Below are positions 50,935 through 58,931 of a stretch of 64,000 nucleotides of DNA, piece by piece (position 1 is the first letter of the stretch; each line of letters starts with the position of its first letter). The notes beneath the pieces were generated by a model. The model did not search any database. It was given only the letters and a program-made list of their open reading frames with translations, and was not told where the DNA came from. Both the position numbers and the translations under genes were made by a program. The DNA is taken from assembly GCF_963920485.1 (NCBI RefSeq), contig NZ_OY986431.1, forward strand, positions 2,471,351 to 2,535,350, in the 5' to 3' direction. This DNA comes from Cyanobium usitatum str. Tous (GTDB taxonomy: Bacteria > Cyanobacteriota > Cyanobacteriia > PCC-6307 > Cyanobiaceae).

Positions 50935-51672
50935 ATGCCTAACGACTGCAACAACTCCTTCACGATCACTAATATCACTACTGAACAGTGGCAGGAAATT
51001 GCCACGACATTTCAGGTTCGTGGCAATGGGTATCAACAGGACTTTCTTGAGACCTTCTATCCCGAACCCGACTACAGCGTCACCCCCGTGGCGGAGACCT
51101 ATCCCGAAATTTCTGCTCAACACGCCAAGACCGAGGAGGAGCGGGAGCGAATCCTGAGGAACGAACCCACTATCCGTGAGAACTCATGGTATGACTGGCG
51201 TATTCAGAACTGGGGTACCAAGTGGGATGTGTACTCCTGCTGCAATGACTGGGAGGATGAACAACCCTCTACTGAGTTCAGTGCTGGTTTCTGCACTGCT
51301 TGGTCACCCCTGAGCGAAAAATGTATGGCGGTGCTCTCCAAGAAGTTCCCTGGTTCTCTTCTGACTAATTACTATGAAGAGGGTGGCATGGACTTCTTTG
51401 GTGTAACAATTGCCAAAGATGGTGTGGTCCGTGATTTCTGTGATTCGATGAGCAATTACAGAGAACCCTTTATGCGTCAACAGTTCCCAGACCTTGATGC
51501 TCGATTTGAAGAAGAGGGTCTGGACCTCGAAGACGACATGGAAGAGTTCTTCTGTGAAAACTGCGAATCGGGAGAGTTTTACGACTTCTTTTTTGCAGCT
51601 CGTGAGTCTTTGATTGAGAAGATGATTCAAGAGATTGAGGAGGAATCCGCAAAATGCTTGGTATCCGCCTGA
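50935..51672 (+). CDS. Api92/YubB-like (DUF1281-type) protein
   Basis: 245 residues from ATG at 50935. MPNDCNNSFTITNITTEQWQ at the start, NWGTKWDVYSCCNDWED in the middle and SAGFCTAWSPLSEKCMAVLS match the ferredoxin-like fold of Api92/YubB proteins ('P..C.N.l.i', 'NWGTKWD', 'F.TAWSPP'). Such genes are common on phages and plasmids; the role is unknown. The C-terminus is very acidic (EEEGLDLEDDMEEFFCE). A good terminator follows. Confidence 0.7.
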   Translation: MPNDCNNSFTITNITTEQWQEIATTFQVRGNGYQQDFLETFYPEPDYSVTPVAETYPEISAQHAKTEEERERILRNEPTIRENSWYDWRIQNWGTKWDVYSCCNDWEDEQPSTEFSAGFCTAWSPLSEKCMAVLSKKFPGSLLTNYYEEGGMDFFGVTIAKDGVVRDFCDSMSNYREPFMRQQFPDLDARFEEEGLDLEDDMEEFFCENCESGEFYDFFFAARESLIEKMIQEIEEESAKCLVSA

Positions 51673-51702
51673 TTGCCTACGCATGAACTGCTGCGAACTA
51701 GG

Positions 51703-51726
51703 GAGGGGGTAACACCCCTCTTTTTT
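51703..51726 (+). terminator. Terminator after the Api92-like gene
   Basis: gagggg/cccctc with a six-base loop, then six T. It stands between this gene and the convergent integrase. Confidence 0.85.
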
Positions 51727-53152
51727 ATGCCTGCCTATCAATGGGTCTGATTTGTAACCAATCCAAGTCCCCTGTCGCTGCCTTCAGCGTGTTTCTACCT
51801 TTGGCGAGCGTCGGTGTGCTTAGTTCTGCCCTGTAGTGGAAGTAGTGGTCTTCGATGTATTTTATTGACGTGTCGCATTGGGCGGCAACCATTGTCACTG
51901 GTGTTTCGTTTAATGTGAGTTGGAACGTGATGTAAGTATGCCTAAAGGAATACCAGGTTAGATTCTTGCTGCTGTGAATGTCTATCTTTCTGGCGTTGTT
52001 GTTGTCATCTTCTGCCCAGGATGCCAGACCTGCTTCAACTAGCATTTCACATAAACTGTCTTTCCAGATCCGTTCACTGAACGCCTGACCTGTCTTTTGA
52101 TTTGTAAACAGTAGATCGTTTCGCCCTTTGGCGTTCGTCAACTTCCTCAGTTTTTCAAGGTGTCTGGCGACGGGTGCGTTGATGGTGTAGCGGCGACCTG
52201 TTTTCGTGTTTTCGGCAGGCACGTCTATCAAGATCCAGGTTTTTTGATCTGTATTGCTGAGCGTGTTGTTTTTGCGGATGTGACCCCACTCCACTTTCCT
52301 CAGCGATCCGATCCGTATGCCTGACTCCATTGAGATCCGCATTGCCAGATAGAGCATCTTGCGGTGAATCTTCTGATTTTTTGCCCGTTGACTGTTGCCG
52401 AGCACTTCTTTGAGAATGTTTTTGCCCGATGCGCTCTTGTCGATCTCGCCCTCGTCGTTCCAGCGGGTTCGCCCTTCAGACCAGTAGAGACGAGCACTGC
52501 GTTCTAGTTCCTTCCACTCATCGACGGTTAGGTCATCACGTCGGTGCTTTTTATCTTTGGAGAGTTTTACCGATTTCAGTGTGGGAACTGAATCCTTGTT
52601 CAGATAACCCTCTTGAACGGCAATCTCCTCAAACATTCGCCTGAAGGTGCTGACTTCAGCGTTGATGGTGGTTTGCCTTGGGGTCTCCTTGCCTTCCTGG
52701 TGTGCTGCTTCTTTGCGCCAGGTTTCGTAGTTGGCAAAGAAGTTCCTGGGCATCTTGTGGATGGGGCGCAGGTTCTGCCCTGCGTATTTCAGAAACCAGC
52801 GTGCTTGGTGCTCCATCAGCAGGTATCGCTTGGCGCTGATGCCGTTGTGGGGGATGCTGCTGATTCTTTTTTTCTGTTTCGCCAGGAAGCGATCTGCCAT
52901 CTGCTCGATGGTCAGGGTTCGGATCTGCTCGCCCCGCTCGCTCTTGGTTTTGAACTCGATGTATTTCGCCAGACCCTTGCGCTCCGCCTCCAGCAGGTCG
53001 TTCGGGGCGATGCGACCCAGTGAGTGGCGATGCCTCGACTGCCGCTCCTGGTCATAGAAATAGAGATACCAGCGCCCCCCTCGATCCCCGTCTTGGAAGA
53101 CGTAGCAGTGGGGGTCGTGGGCGATGGGGCGCTTGTTGAGCACCTTGGTCAT
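51725..53152 (-). CDS. int: Tyrosine recombinase (phage-type integrase)
   Basis: 475 residues. The N-terminal arm-binding and core-binding domains occupy ~1-200. The catalytic domain has the first Arg in ESGIRIGSLRKVEWG near residue 280, the second-box Arg in WYSFRHTYITFQ near 401 (with Tyr in place of the usual first His), and the nucleophile Tyr in YIEDHYFHYR near 436. It integrates and excises the island at the argJ end. Its 5' end faces the right attachment site, with arm-type repeats in between. The gene looks intact, so mobility is plausible. No excisionase was identified. Confidence 0.93.
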   Translation of the reverse strand: MTKVLNKRPIAHDPHCYVFQDGDRGGRWYLYFYDQERQSRHRHSLGRIAPNDLLEAERKGLAKYIEFKTKSERGEQIRTLTIEQMADRFLAKQKKRISSIPHNGISAKRYLLMEHQARWFLKYAGQNLRPIHKMPRNFFANYETWRKEAAHQEGKETPRQTTINAEVSTFRRMFEEIAVQEGYLNKDSVPTLKSVKLSKDKKHRRDDLTVDEWKELERSARLYWSEGRTRWNDEGEIDKSASGKNILKEVLGNSQRAKNQKIHRKMLYLAMRISMESGIRIGSLRKVEWGHIRKNNTLSNTDQKTWILIDVPAENTKTGRRYTINAPVARHLEKLRKLTNAKGRNDLLFTNQKTGQAFSERIWKDSLCEMLVEAGLASWAEDDNNNARKIDIHSSKNLTWYSFRHTYITFQLTLNETPVTMVAAQCDTSIKYIEDHYFHYRAELSTPTLAKGRNTLKAATGDLDWLQIRPIDRQA

Positions 53153-53196
53153 TGGGGTGTCTCCTGCCCCTTACAAGGCGCAAAATCCCGCCGTTT

Positions 53197-53265
53197 GCTT
53201 ACGGAACGCTTACAGCGGTCACGGTGGGGCAAGGGATTTCGGGAACGCTTACGCTATGCTTACGG
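53197..53265 (-). repeat. Arm-type repeats beside attR and the integrase
   Basis: gcttacggaacgcttac at 53197-53213, aacgcttacg at 53244-53253 and gcttacgg at 53258-53265. The same words as the pair at 24782-24803. Confidence 0.6.
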
Positions 53266-53321
53266 TAACTCACGAACCCCAAAACTCAAGTGTGGCAAGG
53301 GTTTTCGAGTTACGTCGGCAC

Positions 53322-53339
53322 TAACGCCGATTACACGAC
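53322..53339 (+). repeat. attR core repeat
   Basis: Second copy of taacgccgattacacgac. In frame it reads NADYTT and then TAA, the displaced original 3' end of argJ. Confidence 0.9.
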
Positions 53340-53393
53340 CTAAGTGGGAATTCCTACAGTGATTAAAGGTCTTGGTCGAGGAGAGCAGCAGCG

Positions 53394-53570
53394 ATGAGCA
53401 ACCCCCTTTGGATGCTTGTGCCCTGGGCGGTTTTTGCCATCGCGGCAGGGATCAAGTTTTGGCGCCTGACCAGCCTGTTCCGCAGGCACCTAAGCGGCGC
53501 CCCGTCCAGCACCGAGCAGTTCAGGAGCTCCCTTGAGCGCGCCTGGGCAAAGGACCAGCAGGCGGCCTGA
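53394..53570 (+). CDS. Small membrane protein
   Basis: 58 residues. One hydrophobic segment (LWMLVPWAVFAIAAGIKFW, residues 5-23), then a basic, Ser-rich cytoplasmic part (SSLERAWAKDQQAA). It has a good AGGAG ribosome site. It lies just outside the right end of the island, so it was the original neighbour of argJ. A terminator follows at 53641. Confidence 0.7.
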   Translation: MSNPLWMLVPWAVFAIAAGIKFWRLTSLFRRHLSGAPSSTEQFRSSLERAWAKDQQAA

Positions 53571-53640
53571 CAGGGGACTGGGCCTGACAGAGGACTGGGT
53601 CTGTCGTTACAAATTGTGATATATTTGGGTTTGGTCATCG

Positions 53641-53668
53641 AGCGGTCCTGGACGGGTCCGCTTTTTTA
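53641..53668 (+). terminator. Terminator
   Basis: agcgg/ccgct with two further C-G pairs inside, then a T-rich run cttttttatt. Confidence 0.65.
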
Positions 53669-53675
53669 TTGGCTT

Positions 53676-53849
53676 TTATTTGTTGATCGCTCTCCATAGC
53701 CACCAAATAACCAGCCCCAGCAGCGCCCATGGCAGCAGCGCTCGAAACACAACAGCCACCAGCAATACCACCAGCAGCGACACCGCGGTGCGCTTTGCCA
53801 AAGCCTTGGCCTCGTCGTTCATGAAGCGCCAGCGGGGAATCAGGGCCAT
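53676..53849 (-). CDS. Small membrane protein
   Basis: 57 residues, MALIPRWRFMNDEAKALAKR, then two hydrophobic stretches (TAVSLLVVLLVAVVF and LLPWALLGLVIWWLW) and a short basic end. Divergent from the operon starting at 53906. Not recognised, but the composition is typical of a real small membrane protein. Confidence 0.6.
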   Translation of the reverse strand: MALIPRWRFMNDEAKALAKRTAVSLLVVLLVAVVFRALLPWALLGLVIWWLWRAINK

Positions 53850-53905
53850 CTGCTCTTAGGCGGGGACTCCCCTCAGCAAAGCCCCTCCCCCTAGATTTGG
53901 CACCT

Positions 53906-54346
53906 ATGGCTCAAGTGGCTTCGGTTTCAGCAGCTCCGCCATCCCAGCAACGTCCCCGGTGGCAGGTGCCATTGCTGGTGGGCTTTTGCTTTGGCCTTGG
54001 TTACGGCGTCACCCAGCGGCTGCTTGCCCTGCAGTTGCCCTCCCTGGTGCGCCTTGGTCAGGGCTTTGAGGTGCGGCCCTTCCCGGGCACCTCGCTGGAG
54101 AGCCTGCGGCTGCGGTTTGGCGCTGAAAATCAGGACATCCGCGGTGACGCCGATCTTTTGCAGTTAGAGCAGCAGCCCGATAGCGCCGCCCCCGCCGCCA
54201 AGCCGCCCCAGGAGTTGCCCTCGTCCGCGCCTGAACCGGAAGCCCAGGCACTACCGGCTGACGCGCCCAGCCTGGAGGCCCCGCCGCCGCCAGAACTGCC
54301 TGGCGCTGATCTGCCACAGTCCACACCTGCTGCAGGGCCCCCATGA
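53906..54346 (+). CDS. Hypothetical protein, first gene of the ABC1 kinase operon
   Basis: 146 residues. One hydrophobic segment (VPLLVGFCFGLGYGVTQRLL, residues ~22-41) near the N-terminus, then a Pro/Glu/Ala-rich tail from ~85 on (APEPEAQALPADAPSLEAP). Its stop overlaps the next start by four bases. Confidence 0.7.
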   Translation: MAQVASVSAAPPSQQRPRWQVPLLVGFCFGLGYGVTQRLLALQLPSLVRLGQGFEVRPFPGTSLESLRLRFGAENQDIRGDADLLQLEQQPDSAAPAAKPPQELPSSAPEPEAQALPADAPSLEAPPPPELPGADLPQSTPAAGPP

Positions 54347-54639
54347 GTGCGCCGCAATCGCTTGTCCAGGCTGCCTTGCAGCGCTTGGGGGCCCGCTTAG
54401 GCAGCGGCCTCGTTGATGCGGCCGCCAATCTGGCTCTGCTGGCCCAGGACGCTCCGGAGCGGCTGCGTCAGGAGTTTCAGCTTTTCTGGGACGAAGTGGA
54501 AGCAGAAGCTGCCCGGATCGAGAGGGACGAGGAGCCGGAGGTAGCCATCACGGCGCCGTCTGGGGATATCCAGGATCAAATCGATGCCCTGCGGGCCCGG
54601 GTGGCGGCCATGGCCCGGCGAGTGGACCGGGATTCGTGA
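54343..54639 (+). CDS. Hypothetical protein, second gene of the ABC1 kinase operon
   Basis: 98 residues, mainly helical. ALLAQDAPERLRQEFQLFWD at the centre and a coiled-coil-like end (DQIDALRARVAAMARRVDRD). Cytoplasmic. It overlaps the genes on both sides by four bases and so is co-translated with the kinase. Confidence 0.75.
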   Translation: MSAPQSLVQAALQRLGARLGSGLVDAAANLALLAQDAPERLRQEFQLFWDEVEAEAARIERDEEPEVAITAPSGDIQDQIDALRARVAAMARRVDRDS

Positions 54640-56288
54640 TCCTGCTTAGGCCGCTGCGCATCTGGTGGTTGGCCCTGGCCCTGCTGCTCGGCCTGTGGTG
54701 GGACGGCCAGGCCTGGAGCTATGTCGGTGGTGTTACCCCAGAGCGGCAGCGGAGCCGCCAGCGGCGCCGGGCCCGCTGGCTCACCCAGGAGTTTTTGGGG
54801 CTTGGCTCAGCCTTCATCAAGCTGGGCCAATTGCTTTCAGCCCGTCCCGACGTGCTGCCCGCTGAATTGGTGGAGCAGCTAGCCACCCTGCAGGACCGGG
54901 TGCCCGCCTTCCCTTTTGCCGTGGTGCAAGACCTGCTGGAGCAGGAGTTGGGTGAGCGCTGCGCCGAGATCATCGACCTGGAGAGCGAGCCGCTGGGTTC
55001 GGCCAGCCTGGCCCAGGTGCACCGCGCCAGCCTGCGCAGCGGCCGTCAGGTGGTGCTCAAGGTGCAGCGCCCTGGCCTGGAGCGCACCTTCCGGCTCGAC
55101 CTAGAGGTGATGCAACAAGTTGCCGCCGCGGTGCAGCGCCATCCCCGTTGGGGTCGCGGCCGCGACTGGATCGGCATTGCCCAGGAGTGCCGGCGGGTGT
55201 TGCTCAGAGAGCTCGACTTCCGGTTGGAGGCCGAGCACGCCGCCCGCTTCCGCCAGCAGTTTCTTGACGATCCCGGCATCCGCATTCCGGCCGTGGTGTG
55301 GGAATTGAGTACCCGCCGGGTGCTTTGCCTCGACTATGTGCCCGGCATCAAGATCACCGATCGCCAGGCCCTGCTGGAGGCTGGAATCGTGCCCGCCGCT
55401 ATAGCGGAAAAGGGCGCCGCCAGCTACCTGCAGCAGCTGGTGCGGTTCGGCTTTTTCCACGCCGATCCCCACCCCGGCAACCTGGCCGTTGCCGCCGATG
55501 GGGCGCTCATCTACTACGACTTCGGCATGATGGGTCAGCTCTCGAGCCGCCTGCGGGGCCGCCTGGGCAGCATGGTGCGGGCAGCCGCTGGCCGAGACGC
55601 CGCCGGTTTGGTCAAGGAGCTGCAGCAGGCGGGTGTGATTGCCCCTGGTGTTGATCCGGGCCCGGTGCGGCGGCTGGTGCGGGTGATGCTGGAAGAGGCG
55701 CTGACGCCTCCCTTCTCCGCCAATGTGCTCGAGCGCCTGTCGGGCGACCTATACGACCTGGTTTACGGCCAGCCCTTCAGGTTGCCCCCAGAGCTGATCT
55801 TTGTGATGCGGGCCCTCTCCACCTTTGAGGGGGTCGGCCGCAGCCTCGATAGCGGCTTTAGTTTGGTGGCGATCGCCCGCCCCTACCTGCTTCCCCTCAT
55901 GACTTCCAGCGGCGGCGGCGGTGGTGCAAACGACCTGTTCAACGAAATCTCGCGCCAGGCGGCAGAGGTAGGCAGCCGCGCCTTGGGTATTCCCAAACGA
56001 TTAGACGACAGCCTGGCTCGCATCGAGCAGGGCGACCTGCAGGTGCAGATCCGCGCCGGCGAAACTGATCGCCTGCTACGGCGCTTGGCCCTGGCCCAGC
56101 AGGCTGCGGGTCAGTCGATGCTGCTAGCTGGTTTGGCCGTTGCAGCCTCCCTGCTGGCGGTCAGTGCTCGGCCCGCCTTAGTGATCATTCCCCTGCTGGC
56201 CAGCCTGCCTGTGGGGCTCAGCTGGATCAAGCTGCAGGGCCGGCTTAAGCGCGATGGCCGGATTGATCAGTTGCCTGGCGTGGGTTGA
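54636..56288 (+). CDS. ABC1/UbiB-family atypical kinase
   Basis: 550 residues, GTG start in a GTGA overlap. Signature KxGQ region FIKLGQLLSARPDVLP near residue 60, the Ala-rich loop ASLAQVHRASLRSGRQVVLK near 128, and the catalytic FFHADPHPGNL and YYDFGMMGQL near 274-300. Two hydrophobic segments at the C-terminus (SMLLAGLAVAASLLAV, LVIIPLLASLPVGLSW) anchor it. Relatives support quinone and lipid metabolism in plastids and cyanobacteria. Its 3' end overlaps the convergent GGDEF gene by 44 bases. Confidence 0.93.
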   Translation: MILLRPLRIWWLALALLLGLWWDGQAWSYVGGVTPERQRSRQRRRARWLTQEFLGLGSAFIKLGQLLSARPDVLPAELVEQLATLQDRVPAFPFAVVQDLLEQELGERCAEIIDLESEPLGSASLAQVHRASLRSGRQVVLKVQRPGLERTFRLDLEVMQQVAAAVQRHPRWGRGRDWIGIAQECRRVLLRELDFRLEAEHAARFRQQFLDDPGIRIPAVVWELSTRRVLCLDYVPGIKITDRQALLEAGIVPAAIAEKGAASYLQQLVRFGFFHADPHPGNLAVAADGALIYYDFGMMGQLSSRLRGRLGSMVRAAAGRDAAGLVKELQQAGVIAPGVDPGPVRRLVRVMLEEALTPPFSANVLERLSGDLYDLVYGQPFRLPPELIFVMRALSTFEGVGRSLDSGFSLVAIARPYLLPLMTSSGGGGGANDLFNEISRQAAEVGSRALGIPKRLDDSLARIEQGDLQVQIRAGETDRLLRRLALAQQAAGQSMLLAGLAVAASLLAVSARPALVIIPLLASLPVGLSWIKLQGRLKRDGRIDQLPGVG

Positions 56289-57618
56289 GCTTTTTGCTGG
56301 TTTGGGGCTTGTAGGTGTACATCGCCTCATCAGCTTTTGCCCAGGTTTGCTCCAGGGTGGTCTGCGGTTCACTCATCGCTGCACCGATCGAGGCTTGAGC
56401 GCCGCAGCCTTGCAGGGCATCCCGTAGGCGATCCACCAGTTCATCCAAGCCGGCGGCGCTTGGGTTGAACACCATCAGCGCAAACTCGTCGCCGCCAACC
56501 CGGGCCAGTAAATCCGTGCCGCGCATTTGGGCGGCCAGCTGGCTGGCTGCTATCTGCAGCACCTGGTCTCCCATCTGGTGGCCCTGCTCATCATTGATTT
56601 GCTTGAACCCATCTAGATCAACCACCACCAGCCCGTACTGATGGCCGTGTCGCTGGCGGCGGCTCTCTTCAAGATTGAGGCTCTCATCCCAGGCGCGGCG
56701 GTTGGCGATGCGGGTGAGGGGATCGGTGCGGCTTTCTTGTTGCAGGGCCTCATTGAGCGTGCGTAGCCGGATCTCCGAGCGGCGAATCATCAGGACCACG
56801 CTGCTGGTGCCCAGCAAGCCCATCAGAAAGACCAGGCTGGCCGCCCTCCAGGACATCAAAGTGAGTTTGTTGTCATCAATGCTCAGCTGGGTGCTGACCA
56901 GCTGGTTGGCAAAGGGGACGATCCTCAGCGCCTTCAATTTCTGATCTTCCTGTTTGAGGTCCAGAACGGGCAGGGCCTTGTGCAGGTTCGCCTCGTTTTT
57001 CAGCACAGCGGCCGGAATGATCTTGACGTCCACCCGAACGTCGCCGCCCTCTATTACACCGGGCAAGAATTGCGGCAGGTTTGGCTCATGATCGTGATCG
57101 TGGTCGGCCGTCTCCCACAAATGGGCCTGCAGATTCACCAGGGCGAAGGATGCCTTGTTCTCGCCCCGCAGGGTGAATGGGTCGTAGATGAAGGCCATCC
57201 AGCCACTCGGTTTCCCCTGGATCGGGTAGGCCCGTACCGCCCGGGAGTCGCGGCCAAAGCTCAGGTTGTTGCAAAGGTTCTGGGCTAGCTCGACTTTCAT
57301 GCCGCTAGGGGCGTTGTCTAGAGCTCTGCTCACGGAATCAGCCTGAGAATCGCGGCTGGGATCCAGGGGCAATCGGCGCAGGATCTCCTCTGTCTCATGC
57401 TTGGACAGGCTGCTGGTGTGGTGGATCTCTAGGCCCCCGCTGCCTAGGTTGACCACGCCGACGGTGGCGTCGCTGGTGCCCGGAGCCACACGCTCTAGTT
57501 CGGGCGAACGGCTCTGGGTTTCGCTGCTGTTCTGTGACAGCACCGTGAGGATCCTGGCGATGGCGGTGCAATTAGCCGAGGCCAGATGGCTCACCTCGAA
57601 TGCACTGATCGTCCTCAA
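56245..57618 (-). CDS. Diguanylate cyclase (GGDEF), 5' end lost at an IS
   Basis: 457 codons remain. The GGDEF domain is at the C-terminus (DPLTRIANRRAWDE near 290, RVGGDEFALMV near 377), preceded by a membrane span (AASLVFLMGLLGTSSVVLMI) and a ~230-residue domain that should lie outside the cytoplasm. That topology needs an N-terminal membrane segment or signal, which is missing. The only start is a TTG at 57618, eight bases from the IS1595 element, so the 5' end was probably removed. Cyclic-di-GMP synthesis by this copy is doubtful without the N-terminus. Confidence 0.85.
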   Translation of the reverse strand: MRTISAFEVSHLASANCTAIARILTVLSQNSSETQSRSPELERVAPGTSDATVGVVNLGSGGLEIHHTSSLSKHETEEILRRLPLDPSRDSQADSVSRALDNAPSGMKVELAQNLCNNLSFGRDSRAVRAYPIQGKPSGWMAFIYDPFTLRGENKASFALVNLQAHLWETADHDHDHEPNLPQFLPGVIEGGDVRVDVKIIPAAVLKNEANLHKALPVLDLKQEDQKLKALRIVPFANQLVSTQLSIDDNKLTLMSWRAASLVFLMGLLGTSSVVLMIRRSEIRLRTLNEALQQESRTDPLTRIANRRAWDESLNLEESRRQRHGHQYGLVVVDLDGFKQINDEQGHQMGDQVLQIAASQLAAQMRGTDLLARVGGDEFALMVFNPSAAGLDELVDRLRDALQGCGAQASIGAAMSEPQTTLEQTWAKADEAMYTYKPQTSKKLNPRQATDQSGHRA

Positions 57619-57669
57619 GGGCCCTCTTGATTAGGTAGCAAGCTCCGTTAGCAGGCCTTGCCGCCTAGG

Positions 57670-57687
57670 ATGGTACGCATGTACCAT
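57670..57687. promoter_or_regulatory. 7-bp palindrome upstream of the IS1595 transposase
   Basis: atggtac/gtaccat with a four-base loop, ending 11 bases before the ATG. A possible operator or translation-blocking hairpin. Confidence 0.4.
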
Positions 57688-57698
57688 GTGTGTTCGCC

Positions 57699-58652
57699 AT
57701 GGCCATGAATCGGATCCAGTTTCAGGCAGGCCTGTCGCTGCCCGAGTTCATCCAGCTCTACGGCACCGAGGAGAAATGCGAGGCCGCCCTGGAGCAGGTT
57801 CGCTGGCCTGATGGTTTCCGTTGCCCCCGCTGTGAGTGCAAGGAGTACGGACTGATCCATGGCAGGCGCCACAAGCGCTATCAATGCCGGAGCTGCCGCC
57901 ATCAGGCCACCCTCACGGCCGGAACCATCCTGGAGGCGACCAAGTTGCCGCTGACCACCTGGTTCCTCGCTTTCTACCTGGTGGGGCAGGCCAAGACTGG
58001 CATCTCTTCACTCGCTCTGAGGCGCCATCTCGGTGTGAACTACCGCACGGCATGGCTGGTTCACAACAAGATCATGCAGGCAATGAAGGAGCGGGATGGG
58101 GCCTATGTCTTGCGGGGAAAGGTACAGGTGGATGATGCCTACCTTGGCGGAGAACGCTGTGGTGGCAAAGCAGGTCGTGGATCAGAGAATAAGGTGCCGA
58201 TCGTCGCGGCCGTATCTCTCGATGATGCGGGCCACCCCAGGCACGTGAAGCTTGCCACCGTCTCCACGTTCTCGTTTGCCGCCATCGCTGACTGGGCACA
58301 GGATTCACTGGCGATAGGCTGTGAAATGATCTCAGATGGGCTTGCCTGCTTCCGCGCCGTGACAGAAGTCGGTTGCCTGCATCAAGCTGTGGTCGTAAAA
58401 GGACGCCATCCCAATGAACTGCCGGAATTCCGTTGGATCAACACGGTGCTCAGCAACGTGAAAACCAGCTTCAGCGGCACCTTCCATGCCCTGAAATTCG
58501 ATAAGTACGCTGATCGCTACCTGGGTGCCTTCAATTACCGCTTCAACCGACGCTTCAACTTGGCAACGATGACCGAGCGGGTGGTTCATGCCATCTGCAG
58601 CTGCGGCGCTCGGCCGGAGCGCATCTTGAGGAGTGCGGAGCTAGCTACCTAA
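57699..58652 (+). CDS. IS1595-family transposase
   Basis: 317 residues from ATG at 57699. An N-terminal zinc ribbon (FRCPRCECKEYG and YQCRSCRHQATL) is followed by the ISXO2-like DDE domain with VQVDDAYLGGERCGGKAG, EMISDGLACFRAVTEVG and the late WINTVLSNVKTSFSGTFHAL. Complete and probably functional. Confidence 0.92.
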   Translation: MAMNRIQFQAGLSLPEFIQLYGTEEKCEAALEQVRWPDGFRCPRCECKEYGLIHGRRHKRYQCRSCRHQATLTAGTILEATKLPLTTWFLAFYLVGQAKTGISSLALRRHLGVNYRTAWLVHNKIMQAMKERDGAYVLRGKVQVDDAYLGGERCGGKAGRGSENKVPIVAAVSLDDAGHPRHVKLATVSTFSFAAIADWAQDSLAIGCEMISDGLACFRAVTEVGCLHQAVVVKGRHPNELPEFRWINTVLSNVKTSFSGTFHALKFDKYADRYLGAFNYRFNRRFNLATMTERVVHAICSCGARPERILRSAELAT

Positions 58653-58659
58653 TCAAGTT

Positions 58660-58869
58660 GCCGGTTGGCTCGCTGGTGTCCTGGTCAAAGGCGGTGGCTT
58701 CGGCCTGATCGGCGATCTGGTTGTCGGCATCATCGGGGCCCTGATCGGTGGCCTGCTCTTCAGCGGTCTGGGTGGTGCCGTCGGAGGGGGTGTGCTGGGG
58801 AGCATCGTGGTGGCCACGCTCGGCGCCGTGATCCTTATGGTGGTGCTGCGGGTGATCAGGCGCGCCTGA
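58660..58869 (+). pseudogene. GlsB/YeaQ/YmgE-family gene lacking its 5' end
   Basis: 69 codons remain, starting AGWLAGVLVKGGGFGLIGDL and ending ILMVVLRVIRRA, the body of the transglycosylase-associated (GlsB/YeaQ) membrane protein family. About the first dozen codons (start and first hydrophobic residues) are missing, exactly at the IS1595 right end. No alternative start gives a normal protein. Confidence 0.85.
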
Positions 58870-58884
58870 AGGGCGAGGCCCCAT

Positions 58885-58912
58885 AAAAAACCTGGGGCTG
58901 GATGGCCCCAGG
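58885..58912 (-). terminator. Terminator of the 58932 gene
   Basis: An 8-bp stem (58905-58912 with 58891-58898) followed on the minus strand by six T. Confidence 0.85.
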
Positions 58913-58931
58913 GGTTGAGCATGCTGATGGC

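Larger units (their letters stand above)
24715..53339. mobile_element. Integrated genomic island in the 3' end of argJ
   Basis: The island is bounded by an 18-bp perfect direct repeat (24715-24732, 53322-53339) that extends to 29 bp with two mismatches. A tyrosine recombinase gene lies just inside the right end, with GCTTACGG-type repeats near both ends. The interior is AT-richer, rich in small unknown genes, and unrelated to the flanking core genes. No terminase, capsid, conjugation or replication genes were recognised, so it is an integrative island or satellite-like element rather than a complete prophage or ICE. Confidence 0.9.
57626..58657 (+). mobile_element. IS1595-family (ISXO2-like) insertion sequence
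   Basis: About 1.03 kb, bounded by inverted repeats: cttgattaggtagcaagctccg starting at 57626 (22 bases, one mismatch) and its complement ending at 58657. No 8-bp target duplication is visible. The flanking genes on both sides have lost their 5' ends, which points to a deletion caused by the element. Confidence 0.85.

Noticed and set aside
24715-53339. Complete prophage or conjugative element
   Set aside because: No terminase, portal, capsid, tail, relaxase or type IV secretion gene was recognised in the island.
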